Assembly (NCBI RefSeq): GCF_036388275.1
Contig: NZ_DASVSF010000113.1
Span: forward strand, 124,001-188,000
Reading direction: 5' to 3'
Origin: Longimicrobium sp.
GTDB taxonomy: Bacteria > Gemmatimonadota > Gemmatimonadetes > Longimicrobiales > Longimicrobiaceae
Length of the DNA: 64,000 bases
Below, piece by piece: positions 7,858-16,731 of this stretch (position 1 is the first letter of the stretch; each line of letters opens with the position of its first letter). The notes under the pieces are model-generated. The model had not been told where the DNA came from and did not search any database. It saw nothing but the letters and a program-made list of their open reading frames with translations. The translations under genes and the position numbers were made by a program.

Positions 7858-9981
7858 TTACCTGCTGCTGACCAAAGCGCCAGTACTGCCCGCACTGCCG
7901 GACCGTCCCGCGGGGTGGCGGGTGGCGATGCGTTCGGCGACCACCGTGGCGACGGCCATGATGGTTTCCTGCGGGTTCACGCCGGGTGCGGTGGGCAGCA
8001 GCGAGCCGTCCGCCACGTAGACACCGGGGACGCCGTGCCGCTCGCCGTCGGGCGTACAGCCGCTGATTCGCGGGTCGTTGCCGATGCGGCAGGTGCCGTT
8101 CACGTGCGCCGACATCACCCCCAGCTGGTTGGGGCCCGCCGGCCGCGCCGCGATCGTCCCCAGCTCCGCGGGAGAGCGCATCCGGCAGGCGGTGGCGTGA
8201 AGGGTCGAAACCTCCTCCGCGCCCGCGGCGAACTGGATGCGTGCCGCGGCCTCCATCCCCCGAAGCAGCCGGTCGCGGTCCGGCGAAGACATCCGGTAGC
8301 GGATGCGGATGCGGCCGGCGCGATCCACGGTCACCCCGCCGCTGGACCGGCCGCGCTCCGCCCCGTCACGCACCAGCACGATCATCGACGCCAGGTGGGG
8401 CCCCGCCTCGACCAGGTCGCGGTGAGGCGCGCCGAACCCCGGCATGGACGCGGCGGCCAGCCCGGCGTACATCGGCGGCGTCTCGATCCAGAACCCGTAT
8501 CCGTCACCGCCGCGCAGGAACTCGTCGCAGATGGCGGAGAGCGGGATTCCCGCCCCGCCGTACATCTCCCGCGCGTACCGGCCAATGACCGCCGTCGTGG
8601 GGTGCAGCCGCAGAAAGTCGCCGACGCCACCGCCGCCCATCCCCGACTTCTGCAGCAGCACCGGGGTGCCCACCGCGCCCGCCGCCACCACGACGATAGG
8701 CGCCTCGACGACGAGGGTGCCCCGCGGCGTGCCGGTCTCCCTGTCCAGCACCGTGGCGTGCACCCGCTTGAGCGGCGACCCGCCTCCGCGCTCCGCCAGC
8801 TCCATCCGCTCCACGCGCACATCCGTGAACAGGCGCGCGCCGGCGGCCAGCGCGGCGGGCACGTACACGTCCGCCGCCCCGCGCCGCGCGCCGTACCGGC
8901 ACCCCAGCCCGCACGAGCCCGACCGCACGCACCCGTGCGCATTCACGCGGACCGCGCCCGCGCTCCACCCCAGCGCGCGGGCGCCATCCAGCAGTGCGCG
9001 ATTGGGCGGATTGTGCGCGTCGTCCGGCACGCGCCGCGCCGACGTCTCTTCCTCCACGCGGTCGAACACGGCCGCCATGTCGGCCGGGCGCATCCCCACC
9101 GCCCCGTGCTCCGATGCCCACTCGTCCAGCACCCAGTCGGGGGTGCGCAGCATCGCCAGCCAGTTGACCGTCGTGCCCCCGCCGACGGCGCGGCCCTGCA
9201 GCAGGGGAATCGACAGGTCGTCCGTGGCGCGGGTTCCCCCATCCGCGTACAGGCGCGGCATCATCTCCGACTCGCGTTCCGAAAACTGCTCGGCCCGCCA
9301 GAACGCACCCTCCTCCAGCAGCACCACCTCGTGGCCCGCCTCGGCCAGGCGTGCGGCCGCCACCGCTCCACCCGCCCCGCTGCCGATCACGCAGACCCCG
9401 GCGCGCACCCGCGTGTCGCCCCGCAGCCGCGCGCCCTGCACCACGCCGCTGATCTCCGGGTCCGACAGCAGATCCAGCTGCGGGCGGATGGAGATCACCC
9501 GCGCGCTCCGCGGCCCTCCCGCGCCCGTCCGCGCGACCGGCTCGTCCGGCTGGTTGGGCCCGGGGAGCGGGCCCTCCCACGCAAGCTCGGGACGGCGCAG
9601 GTGGAACGGGGCACGGTAGCCGGGCGGATGGTTGGCGGGATCGGCGTACCAGGTGGAAAGCACCAGCCGGCGCAGCGCCTGGAACGCCGTGCGGAGCGCC
9701 GGCGCGGGGCTCACCTCCCACCGCCGCAGCCACGCATCCTGCCGCGCCGAATCCAGCGCGGAAAAGCCGGAGGGCCGGGCCGCGCCGGCCAGCCCAGCGA
9801 GGCGCGAATCCAGCAGGTTCAGCACGAACCCGGCGCGGCGTGCACGCTCGGCGTCCAGCGTGCCGATGCGCACCTCCACGGCCCGGGCCAGCCGCGCAGC
9901 GGACGGGTCGGGCTCGTCCGGCAGGGGCACCATGCGCCTGCACAGGGCGACGAGCGTGGCTTGCTGGCGCGGCGAAAGCAT
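7858..9981 (-). CDS. GMC-family FAD oxidoreductase with an N-terminal gluconate-2-dehydrogenase-subunit-3-like region
   Basis: About 707-aa flavoenzyme that would oxidise an alcohol or sugar-like substrate. After a roughly 180-residue helical N-terminal region resembling the small subunit of membrane gluconate/sorbitol dehydrogenases, the FAD-binding motif VIGSGAGGAVAAARLAEAGH appears, then GRAVGGGTTVNW, a Cys-rich stretch (CVRSGSCGLGCRYGARRG) and the C-terminal GMC signature HVNGTCRIG ... VYVADGSLLPTAPGVNPQET. The start is uncertain: ATG at 9981 is chosen because it begins the conserved helical region, but the frame stays open to a GTG at 10071. Fusion of a small-subunit-like domain to the catalytic subunit is seen in several phyla. 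Substrate is unknown. Confidence 0.88.
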   Translation of the reverse strand: MLSPRQQATLVALCRRMVPLPDEPDPSAARLARAVEVRIGTLDAERARRAGFVLNLLDSRLAGLAGAARPSGFSALDSARQDAWLRRWEVSPAPALRTAFQALRRLVLSTWYADPANHPPGYRAPFHLRRPELAWEGPLPGPNQPDEPVARTGAGGPRSARVISIRPQLDLLSDPEISGVVQGARLRGDTRVRAGVCVIGSGAGGAVAAARLAEAGHEVVLLEEGAFWRAEQFSERESEMMPRLYADGGTRATDDLSIPLLQGRAVGGGTTVNWLAMLRTPDWVLDEWASEHGAVGMRPADMAAVFDRVEEETSARRVPDDAHNPPNRALLDGARALGWSAGAVRVNAHGCVRSGSCGLGCRYGARRGAADVYVPAALAAGARLFTDVRVERMELAERGGGSPLKRVHATVLDRETGTPRGTLVVEAPIVVVAAGAVGTPVLLQKSGMGGGGVGDFLRLHPTTAVIGRYAREMYGGAGIPLSAICDEFLRGGDGYGFWIETPPMYAGLAAASMPGFGAPHRDLVEAGPHLASMIVLVRDGAERGRSSGGVTVDRAGRIRIRYRMSSPDRDRLLRGMEAAARIQFAAGAEEVSTLHATACRMRSPAELGTIAARPAGPNQLGVMSAHVNGTCRIGNDPRISGCTPDGERHGVPGVYVADGSLLPTAPGVNPQETIMAVATVVAERIATRHPAGRSGSAGSTGALVSSR

Positions 9982-10249
9982 TCGAATGCGCAGCGGGTTC
10001 GGGCCTGGAGGCCCGGAAGGGGAGGACGTGCGATGGGGACGGGTGGGGCCGGTGAACGTTGCGGCGCACACTCCTGTTTGTCAACGCGGCCGACCGGTGG
10101 CGGGTTCTGGCGCAGGCGCCCCTAAAGCCGAGTCAAAGCACCATCTAGCAAGGAGATAGGGACGGAAAGCGGCCCGCCTCTTGCAACCCGGGCCCACCCC
10201 GCCGCCACGCGGCGGGAGCAGGCGGAGAACCCGGGAAAAGGAGCGGAGG

Positions 10250-11038
10250 ATGAACTACGGACGGGACTACGGGAACCGCAACTTCATGGATCGCGCGGCC
10301 GAGACGGTGCGCGGCTGGTTCGGCGGCCGCGACGACTACGGCCACGACTACCGCGGCGGCGGGATGCACAACGGCGGCATGTACGGCGGCGGCCACGACC
10401 GCGGCGGCTGGAACCAGCACGGCGGCTACCGCGAGATGGGCGACGTCAACGGCGGGTACACCGGCGGAATGGGCCGCGGCAACTTCGGCTCGGGGTACAC
10501 CGGCACCAACTACACCGGCCAGGGCGGCGGAAACCGGTACGACGCGGGCTACCGTGCCGGCCACGGGCGTGACGGCTGGAGCAGCCACGACACCGGTGGC
10601 TACCGCCCCTCACACGGCTTCGCGGATGTGGACTGGGACGACGACCGCGGCTATCGCGGCGGCGGCCAGGGCGGGTACGGCGGCCACGTCGGGGGCCGCG
10701 GCTACATGGGCAGCCAGGGGAACGCCGGGTACGGCGGCGGCTACCGCAACGACATGGACGAGCCCGGAATGCGCGGCGGCTACGGCGGCGCGAACCGTGG
10801 CGGAATGGGCCGCTACGGTGCGGACTACCGCGGCGGCAACACGGGCAACCTGGGCTCGGGCGGCGGCGAGTACAACGCCGGCAACATGGGCGTGGGCGAT
10901 GCCGACGGCGGGATGGGCGGGCGCTACGGCGCGTACGGGCCGTACGGCATGGAGCGCTTCCGCAACGGCAGCAGCGGCGGCGTGCCCACCGGCCAGTACT
11001 ACACCGGGTACGGCGTGGGAAACAGCCATCGGCCGTAA
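10250..11038 (+). CDS. Glycine/tyrosine/arginine-rich low-complexity protein
   Basis: 262-aa protein starting MNYGRDYGNRNFMDRAAETVRGWFGGRDDYG. After a short amphipathic segment (FMDRAAETVRGWFGG, residues about 12-27), almost all of it is Gly with Tyr, Arg, Asn and Asp in irregular repeats such as GGYGG, RGGMG and NYTGQGGG. No signal peptide or membrane segment. Such composition is expected for an intrinsically disordered, phase-separating or nucleic-acid-coating protein, but nothing shows its job. Start: ATG at 10250 preceded by AAGGAGCGGAGG. It is flanked by the divergent GMC gene and an L,D-transpeptidase gene. The coding call rests on the strong start and unbroken frame; antisense open frames are composition shadows. 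Confidence 0.75.
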   Translation: MNYGRDYGNRNFMDRAAETVRGWFGGRDDYGHDYRGGGMHNGGMYGGGHDRGGWNQHGGYREMGDVNGGYTGGMGRGNFGSGYTGTNYTGQGGGNRYDAGYRAGHGRDGWSSHDTGGYRPSHGFADVDWDDDRGYRGGGQGGYGGHVGGRGYMGSQGNAGYGGGYRNDMDEPGMRGGYGGANRGGMGRYGADYRGGNTGNLGSGGGEYNAGNMGVGDADGGMGGRYGAYGPYGMERFRNGSSGGVPTGQYYTGYGVGNSHRP

Positions 11039-11172
11039 CCGCGCCGATGGCGGCGGGAGCGGGCTCCGGGCGTCCCCGGGGCCCGCTCGTGCGTGCGCCC
11101 GGCATTGACGCGCCGGATGTTTGGCCCCAATTATAGACCTGGATTTCGGTTACACCCCGCGGGAGCTGTACT

Positions 11173-12018
11173 GTGACAAAACGGATGGTTACGGCCCTGT
11201 GGCTGGCGGCGCTCGGGATTTGCGCGGCCGTGCCCGGGGCGGAAGCGCAGGGCACCGGCACGCCGGCGCAGATGGTGGACAACCGCCCGCGCGGGCTGGT
11301 GACCCGCGAGGAGCTGATGGAAAACCGCCTGCGGCAGCTGGGCGTCGACAACCCCGACCCGGCGCCCACCGCGCCCCGCAACCGCGCCGACAGCGTGGAG
11401 TGGGTGCGCTGGCGGCGCGCGGCGAACACGGCGACGGGCCGGCGCATCGTGGTATCCATCTACGACCGCAAGCTGTGGCTGATCAACGGCCAGGACACGC
11501 TGATCGAGGCGGCGGCAGGAGTGGGGATGGGCGTGGTGCGCGGGCCACGCGGCATCGGCAGCTACGATTTTTCCACCCCGCGCGGGCGCCGCACGGTGCT
11601 GGCCAAGGAAGAAAACCCGCTGTGGAACCCGCCCGATTGGCACTACTGGGGCCAGGCCGAGGTGGTGCGTCCGTTCCCCGCGGGCGGCATTTCGCTGGGG
11701 GACAGCGGCCGGGTGGTGCGGCGCGGCGACAAGGTTGGAATCGTGCGCGGGGGCGAGTTCGAGGCCATCCCCGCCGAGCGCCCGCTGATGTTCAACGGCG
11801 TGCTGTACATTCCGCCGTTCGGCACCGTCAACCGCAAGATCCCCGAGGTGCTGGGCAAGTTCAAGCTCGACACGGGCGACGGCATCCTGATCCACGGCAC
11901 CAACGATCCGCTGGCCGTGGGCTTCTGGGGCACCCACGGCTGCGTGCGCCTGTTCGACGACGACATCCAGTTCGTCTACGAGAACGCCCCCGTCGGCACG
12001 CCGGTCTACATCTACTAA
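11173..12018 (+). CDS. Secreted L,D-transpeptidase (YkuD domain)
   Basis: 281-aa exported protein that would form 3-3 cross-links in peptidoglycan or attach proteins to it. A signal peptide (MTKRMVTALWLAALGICAAV, cleavage after the following AEAQ region) is followed by a spacer and a YkuD domain starting RIVVSIYDRKLWLINGQDTL at about residue 93. The catalytic motif IHGTNDPLAVGFWGTHGCVR is near residues 238-257, with the nucleophilic Cys in HGCVR. Start: GTG at 11173, eight bases after GGGAG. A strong terminator follows. All active-site residues are present. Confidence 0.93.
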   Translation: MTKRMVTALWLAALGICAAVPGAEAQGTGTPAQMVDNRPRGLVTREELMENRLRQLGVDNPDPAPTAPRNRADSVEWVRWRRAANTATGRRIVVSIYDRKLWLINGQDTLIEAAAGVGMGVVRGPRGIGSYDFSTPRGRRTVLAKEENPLWNPPDWHYWGQAEVVRPFPAGGISLGDSGRVVRRGDKVGIVRGGEFEAIPAERPLMFNGVLYIPPFGTVNRKIPEVLGKFKLDTGDGILIHGTNDPLAVGFWGTHGCVRLFDDDIQFVYENAPVGTPVYIY

Positions 12019-12040
12019 GCGCAGGCTGGATCAAGAGGAG

Positions 12041-12070
12041 AGGCCCCATCCGCCGCCGCGGATGGGGCCT
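12041..12070 (+). terminator. Terminator hairpin after the L,D-transpeptidase gene
   Basis: Arms 12041-12053 and 12058-12070 form a 13-bp stem with a four-base loop, followed by CTTGT, 23 bases after the stop. Confidence 0.75.
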
Positions 12071-12164
12071 CTTGTCGTTGTCCACGTTCCCTCTGCCGTT
12101 CTCTTCTGCGGCTCTGCGTGAGGCCCGCAGTTGCAGTTCTCTGGGTTGGATCGCGCGCCGGGGC

Positions 12165-12310
12165 GAGAGGAAGCAACGCGATCAGGCTCGTGCCCCCCGG
12201 TCGGTGGCATCGCGCGCCGTGTGTGGCAGATCCCTCAGTCGCTTCCATCGATGGTGCATCCGGCAGCTCTCCCGTGGCCGCTCCATCGGGATAACATCGG
12301 TCCGCTCGAC
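12165..12310. repeat. Interspersed intergenic repeat, copy 2 (inverted)
   Basis: Reverse complement shares GGAGCGGCCACGG, AGCGACTGAGGGATCTGCC and CACACA words with the element at 6565-6690. It fills the 300-base gene-free interval between two converging genes. Confidence 0.7.
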
Positions 12311-12326
12311 ATCCCTGAAAGAGAGA

Positions 12327-12360
12327 ACCGCCGGACGCACTTTCGTGCGCCCGGCGGCTT
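12327..12360 (-). terminator. Terminator hairpin after the beta-barrel protein gene
   Basis: A roughly 15-bp inverted repeat rich in CCGCCGG with a short loop lies 19 bases downstream of the minus-strand stop codon at 12379. Confidence 0.6.
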
Positions 12361-12378
12361 GTGCAACTGCGGGTGAAA

Positions 12379-13026
12379 TCAGAGCGCGATGCCGACGCGA
12401 ATGCCGAACGTCGTCTCATCGCGGATGGAGAGAGCGTCGTCCGACAGGAACATGTGACGCACCTCACCGCCCACGGTCACCAGGCCCAGCCCCAGCGTGG
12501 CACCCGCCTTGATGCCGAAGTTGGTGTCGGTTTCGTCCTCGTCCTCGAAGCTGGCGCGGGTGAACACCACCTGCGGCTGCACGTAGCCCGCCGCCTCCAC
12601 GAGGGGAATGCCGAGGCTGGCACCGATGCCGACGCCAAGGGGGATCTCGGTGTAGTTCAAGCCGTCCTCGGAAATGTTGCGCACTTCACCGACGGCGCAT
12701 GCCGACACGCGCGGCCCAACCATCAGCCCGAGCGACACCGCCTCGAACGCCACGCCCGCGTACAGCTCGTCCAGGCTGTTGTCCTCGCCCTCCTCCCCGT
12801 CCTCGGCCGAGATCACGTTCAGCCCGCCGTACACGCCCAGCGGGCCCGAGAAGTTGTAGTTGGCCTCGACGCCGTACGAATCCACGTCTTCCGGGAAGTC
12901 GGCGCGCACGCCGAAGTAGAAGCCGCGGTCGGACGACGGGAAGCCCGCGCAGATCTGGGCCTGGGCAGTGCCCGCGAACGCCAGCGTGGCGACGGCCGCG
13001 AACAGTCCAGCGACAGATTTCTTCAT
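12379..13026 (-). CDS. Outer-membrane beta-barrel-like secreted protein
   Basis: 215-aa protein with a clear signal peptide (MKKSVAGLFAAVATLAFAGT then AQA) and a mature part made of alternating strands such as GFYFGVRADF, VEANYNFSGPLGVYGGLN, LGLMVGPRVSACAVGEV and TTFGIRVGIAL, ending in a strand with a terminal hydrophobic residue as in outer-membrane barrels. Acidic loops (EDGEEGEDN, FEDEDETD) separate the strands. Eight or so strands would fit a small OmpA/OmpX-type barrel. Start: ATG at 13026 begins the signal peptide; the frame is open further upstream but without coding features. Role unknown, presumably structural or adhesive. Confidence 0.8.
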   Translation of the reverse strand: MKKSVAGLFAAVATLAFAGTAQAQICAGFPSSDRGFYFGVRADFPEDVDSYGVEANYNFSGPLGVYGGLNVISAEDGEEGEDNSLDELYAGVAFEAVSLGLMVGPRVSACAVGEVRNISEDGLNYTEIPLGVGIGASLGIPLVEAAGYVQPQVVFTRASFEDEDETDTNFGIKAGATLGLGLVTVGGEVRHMFLSDDALSIRDETTFGIRVGIAL

Positions 13027-13412
13027 CGCTCGATCCTTTACGAAACAGGTTTCACGCGGACCATTTCCGCGCCTGTGCCGGAGCACGGCAGGGCTCCGGT
13101 TGGGAGATAATATGCGGCGAATGGCCGGGCGGGTCAAAGGTCGGGCGACCCATTCGGCCTACCCCGCCTCGTCCTGAAATCGGCCGTTCCGCACGCAAGC
13201 CAATGCAGATCAGCAAGTTGGATTCCAAACCTCTGGAGCAGCACGCACCTCCTTCGGAAACTGCTACCGGGGCACCGCCCTGGTCTGGGTCAACCGACTC
13301 ATGTAGGCATGGGTAGAACCGCCTATCCTTGTGGCGCGTTCCGGGGCACGGTGCCCCGGAGCCTGACCTCCCCGCGACGACGACGGGGAACGCCGACCTC
13401 GGAGCGACGAAA

Positions 13413-14261
13413 ATGCAACGCACCTCGCTGAAGTTCTTTGCCGCCCTGGCGCTCGCCGCCGCCTCCGCCGCCTGCACGCAGGGCAACGCCAAGACGGCCG
13501 ACACCGCCGCCGCGCCCAACGTGGTGACCATCACCGCCGCCGACTTCACCTACCAGTCGCCGGCCACCATCCCCGCCGGGATGACGACCATCCGCCTTGT
13601 GAACGACGGCACCGAGCTGCACCACGTTCAACTCGTGCGGCTGGACGACGGGCACACCGTGCAGGAGCTGATGCAGGGCATGGGCGGGCACGACGGGCCG
13701 CCGCCGCCCTGGGTGCACTTCGTGGGCGGGCCCAACACGCCCGTCCCGGGCGGTGGCGTGTCGGAGGCCACGCTGGACCTGAAGGCCGGCACGTACGCCA
13801 TGCTCTGCTTCATTCCGTCCAAGGACGGCGTACCGCACGTGGCCAAGGGAATGGTAAAGCCGCTGACCGTGGTTCCCGCGGAAGGCGCCCCGGCCGCGGC
13901 TCCCGTGGCGGACCTGGACATGAACCTGGCGGACTACTCGTTCGCCACGAACACCGAGCTCACGGCGGGGCGCCGGACCATCAAGGTGCAGAACGTGGCC
14001 GTGCAGCCGCACGAGGTGGTCCTGGTGCAGCTGGCCCCGGGCAAGACGCTGCACGACATGATGGCGTGGATGATGAACGAGAACGGGCCCCCTCCGGGGC
14101 GCCCCGTCGCCGGGACCACGGGCCTGGACCGCGGCGAGGTGAACTACATCACGGCCGACTTCCAGCCGGGCGAGTACGCGCTGCTCTGCATGCTGCCCGA
14201 CGCCAAGGACGGCAAGCCGCACATCGCCCACGGGATGGCGCGCCAGATCACGGTGCGCTGA
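13413..14261 (+). CDS. Lipoprotein with two tandem cupredoxin-like domains
   Basis: 282-aa predicted lipoprotein: N-terminal signal with lipobox ending AAASAAC, then two homologous domains. The first (about residues 30-145) has ELHHVQLVRL and TYAMLCFIPSKDGVPHVAKG followed by M. The second (about 155-282) has PHEVVLVQL and EYALLCMLPDAKDGKPHIAH followed by GM. The His, Cys, His and Met order matches type-1 copper ligands of blue copper proteins, so each domain could bind one copper and shuttle electrons in the periplasm. The duplication within one chain is clear. Start: ATG at 13413 just before the signal. A terminator with a T6 run follows. Copper binding is inferred from residues only. Confidence 0.82.
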   Translation: MQRTSLKFFAALALAAASAACTQGNAKTADTAAAPNVVTITAADFTYQSPATIPAGMTTIRLVNDGTELHHVQLVRLDDGHTVQELMQGMGGHDGPPPPWVHFVGGPNTPVPGGGVSEATLDLKAGTYAMLCFIPSKDGVPHVAKGMVKPLTVVPAEGAPAAAPVADLDMNLADYSFATNTELTAGRRTIKVQNVAVQPHEVVLVQLAPGKTLHDMMAWMMNENGPPPGRPVAGTTGLDRGEVNYITADFQPGEYALLCMLPDAKDGKPHIAHGMARQITVR

Positions 14262-14284
14262 CGCACGGAAGGTGATGTGAAGAT

Positions 14285-14326
14285 TCGCCCCCGCCCGGGA
14301 TTCCGGGCTGGGGGCGGATTTTTTGT
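14285..14326 (+). terminator. Strong rho-independent terminator
   Basis: GC-rich inverted repeat GCCCCCGCCCGGGA / TTCCGGGCTGGGGGC followed by GGATTTTTTG, placed about 25 bases after the double-cupredoxin gene. Confidence 0.85.
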
Positions 14327-14372
14327 GCCTCGTGATCAAGGTGAGTTTCGATGGAGGCCGGCGCATGCCGCG

Positions 14373-14640
14373 GGTGGGCCCCTCCCCCGGCCCCTCCCCG
14401 CATGCTGCGCATCCGGAGAGGGAGAATTCGATTGCACTTCGGCTTGGGAAGGTGCACCGTACTGGCTCCCTTCCCCTGCGGCCGTTTGCGGGGGAAGGGT
14501 TGGGGATGGGGGGCGCCGGCCCGCGCGCCGGGCCTGCCCACCCACGCCTCCACCCTGGGGTGTACCCCCTCTCCCACGCTGTTTGTGGGAGAGGGTGGCA
14601 CGCGTGTCAGCGCGGCCGGGTGAGGGCCCCACGGCAGCCG
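14373..14640. repeat. Second C/G-rich hairpin array, inverted relative to the one at 640-1035
   Basis: The interval 14327-14677 between two converging genes carries hairpins at about 14468-14499 (CCCTTCCCCTGCGG...GGGGGAAGGG) and 14567-14595 (CCCTCTCCCAC...GTGGGAGAGGG), plus the GAGAATTCGATTGCAC word seen reverse-complemented in the first array. No gene is seen here. Confidence 0.7.
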
Positions 14641-14677
14641 AGGCCACGCACACGAACTACGCTCATACCTGTCTCAG

Positions 14678-15712
14678 CTATCCAGCCAGCAGCCGCAGCG
14701 ACGACCTGCCCGCCACCCCGAGCTGTGCGTACGTGCACTGCTCCGGGGCCTTGTCGGGGCGCCAGCGGACGAACCTGGTCCCATGGCGGAATCGTCCGCC
14801 GCTCATGTGGTCGTAGCCCACTTCCACGACAAGTTCGTGCGCCAGGGACTCCCATTCCGTGGACCGCTCGTTCATCCGCGTCCACCGGCTGGGGCCTCCG
14901 GGCGCAGAGCCGGTAAAGCCGGGCGGCCCGCGCAGCGCCTCCAGCCGCGGCGTGAGCGCTTCGCGCTCTTCGCGGCTGATCGCCGAGCAAAACCCCACGT
15001 GGTTCAGCAGGCCCTGGTCGTCGAACAAGCCCAGGAGCAGCGATCCGACGATCGGCTCCTTTTGCGCGTAGCGAAACCCGCCGACGACGCAATCCACCGT
15101 GCGGACGTTCTTGATCTTCACCATCCCCGTGCGCTCGCCGGACAGGTACGGCAGATCCAGCCGCTTCGCCATCACCCCATCCAGCCCCCGCTCCCCCTGC
15201 TCCAGCCACGCGCGCGCCTGCGTTTCGCTGCAGCTGGCGGGCGACAGGCGCACGGCCCCGCCGAAGAACTGCCCGGCGAACGCCTCCAGCTTTTCCCGGC
15301 GCTCGCGCAGGGGGCGGTCCGTCAGCGGGCCGCCGCGCGCGCCCAGCAGCAGGTCGAAGCCCACCATGATCGCGGGATGCGCCGCCGCCAGCTTGTTCAC
15401 GCGGCTCGCCGCCGGGTGCAGGCGTAGCTGAAGCTCCTCGAACGACAGCGCGTCGCCCACGGGAACGACGATCTCGCCATCCAGCACGAACCGGCTGGCG
15501 TTCAGCCCGCGGAGGGCGTCGACCACGTCGGGAAAGTAGCGGCCCAGCGGCTTGCCGGCCTTGGACCGGAGTTCCACCTCGTCGCCGTCGCGGAAAGCCA
15601 GGCAGCGGAAGCCGTCCCACTTGGGCTCATACTGCCACTCGTCGCCGGTCGGCAGCTCGTCCCACTGCTCGCTTTCGGCGACGGGAAAGTCGGTGGCGAT
15701 CGGCAGGTTCAC
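14678..15712 (-). CDS. ATP-dependent DNA ligase, LigD ligase-domain type
   Basis: 344-aa ATP-dependent DNA ligase related to the ligase module of LigD used in bacterial non-homologous end joining. The adenylation motif YEPKWDGFRCL (Lys nucleophile) lies near residue 28; later motifs include VLDGEIVV, FDLLLG, GLDGVMAKRLDLPY and MVKIKNVRTVDCVVGG, in the correct order, and an OB-fold region follows. Start: GTG at 15712 overlaps the stop of the upstream polymerase gene by four bases (GTGA), so the genes are translationally coupled. Polymerase and ligase are separate proteins here rather than one LigD chain. No Ku gene is in the window. Confidence 0.9.
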   Translation of the reverse strand: MNLPIATDFPVAESEQWDELPTGDEWQYEPKWDGFRCLAFRDGDEVELRSKAGKPLGRYFPDVVDALRGLNASRFVLDGEIVVPVGDALSFEELQLRLHPAASRVNKLAAAHPAIMVGFDLLLGARGGPLTDRPLRERREKLEAFAGQFFGGAVRLSPASCSETQARAWLEQGERGLDGVMAKRLDLPYLSGERTGMVKIKNVRTVDCVVGGFRYAQKEPIVGSLLLGLFDDQGLLNHVGFCSAISREEREALTPRLEALRGPPGFTGSAPGGPSRWTRMNERSTEWESLAHELVVEVGYDHMSGGRFRHGTRFVRWRPDKAPEQCTYAQLGVAGRSSLRLLAG

Positions 15713-16731
15713 AGCAGCCCCGCCAGGTTGAACCGTCCGCGCTTCTGCGTCAGCGGCTTCCACAGGTCACCCGTCTTCGCCAGCCGCGCGGGGGCGTTGC
15801 GCAGGTCGAACGCCTCCAGTTCGACGCCGCCCTCCACTTCCTCCCACGTCACCGGCATGGACACCGTGGCCCCCGGTTTGGCGCGAACGGAGTAGACCGA
15901 CGCCAGCGTGCGGCCCCACGCGTTCTGGTTGTAGTCCACCAGCACCCGCCCGTGCGGCCGCTTGGCGACGCGGTACTCGGCCGTCACCAGCGCGGGATCG
16001 ATCTTTTCCATCGCCCGCGCGAACTCCTTGGCGAAGCTCCACACCTGCTTTTGCGTGGGCCCGTGCACGATGGGCACGTACACGTGGATGCCGCTGGAGC
16101 CCGTGGTCTTGGCGTACGACGTCATCCCCAGCTTCCGCAGGTTGTCGCGCACCATCAGCGCCGTCTGCCGCACCTTCGCGAAGTCGGCGCCGGGCACGGG
16201 GTCCAGGTCGAAGTGCAGGTAATCCGGCCGGTCGGTGTCGTCGCAGCGAGAGTACCAAGGGTTCAGGTCGATGCACCCCAGGTTCACCAGCCACAGCAGC
16301 GACGCCAGGTTGTTGACCATCGGAAAGTCGATGACGCTCGCCGATGCGTGCTCGATGGAGCAGGTCTTCAGCCACGAAGGCGCGTTCTCGGGCGTGCGCT
16401 TCATGAAGAAGAACTTGCCGTTCCACCCGTTTGGATAGCGCTTCATCACCATGGCGCGGTCCACCAGGTGCGGCAGCAGGTACGGCGAAACGGCGACGTA
16501 GTAGCGCAGCAGGTCGCCCTTGGTGATGCCCAGCTCGGGCCAGAACGGCTTGTGGAGGTTGGTGAGGTTCACCGCCCGCCCGCCGACGCGCACCTCGCAC
16601 GCCTTGCCCTTCTGGGGGATGATGTCGGGCGTGGCCTCGGCGTCGGGAACGCTGGCGGTGGCGGGCCGGGGCCGCGAGGCCGCCCTGGGCTTGGCGCGGG
16701 GAGAGGCGGGCTGTGCGGCGCGTGGCGTCAT
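15709..16731 (-). CDS. LigD-type primase-polymerase (NHEJ polymerase domain)
   Basis: 340-aa archaeo-eukaryotic-primase-fold polymerase that adds (ribo)nucleotides at broken DNA ends before ligation. Seen: VNLTNLHKPFWPELGITKGD, VMKRYPNG, the metal-binding YLHFDLDPVPG near residue 165, TTGSSGIHVYVPI, and LVDYNQNAWGRT, all typical of LigD polymerase domains. A Pro/Ala/Arg-rich disordered N terminus of about 45 residues precedes the domain. Start: the ATG at 16731 overlaps the upstream stop as ATGA, and the 3' end overlaps the ligase gene by GTGA, so this is the middle gene of a tightly coupled three-gene operon. Confidence 0.92.
   Translation of the reverse strand: MTPRAAQPASPRAKPRAASRPRPATASVPDAEATPDIIPQKGKACEVRVGGRAVNLTNLHKPFWPELGITKGDLLRYYVAVSPYLLPHLVDRAMVMKRYPNGWNGKFFFMKRTPENAPSWLKTCSIEHASASVIDFPMVNNLASLLWLVNLGCIDLNPWYSRCDDTDRPDYLHFDLDPVPGADFAKVRQTALMVRDNLRKLGMTSYAKTTGSSGIHVYVPIVHGPTQKQVWSFAKEFARAMEKIDPALVTAEYRVAKRPHGRVLVDYNQNAWGRTLASVYSVRAKPGATVSMPVTWEEVEGGVELEAFDLRNAPARLAKTGDLWKPLTQKRGRFNLAGLL

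Noticed and set aside
7915..10125. Long open frame antisense to the GMC oxidoreductase
   Set aside because: Arg/His-rich shadow; the minus strand holds clear FAD and GMC motifs.
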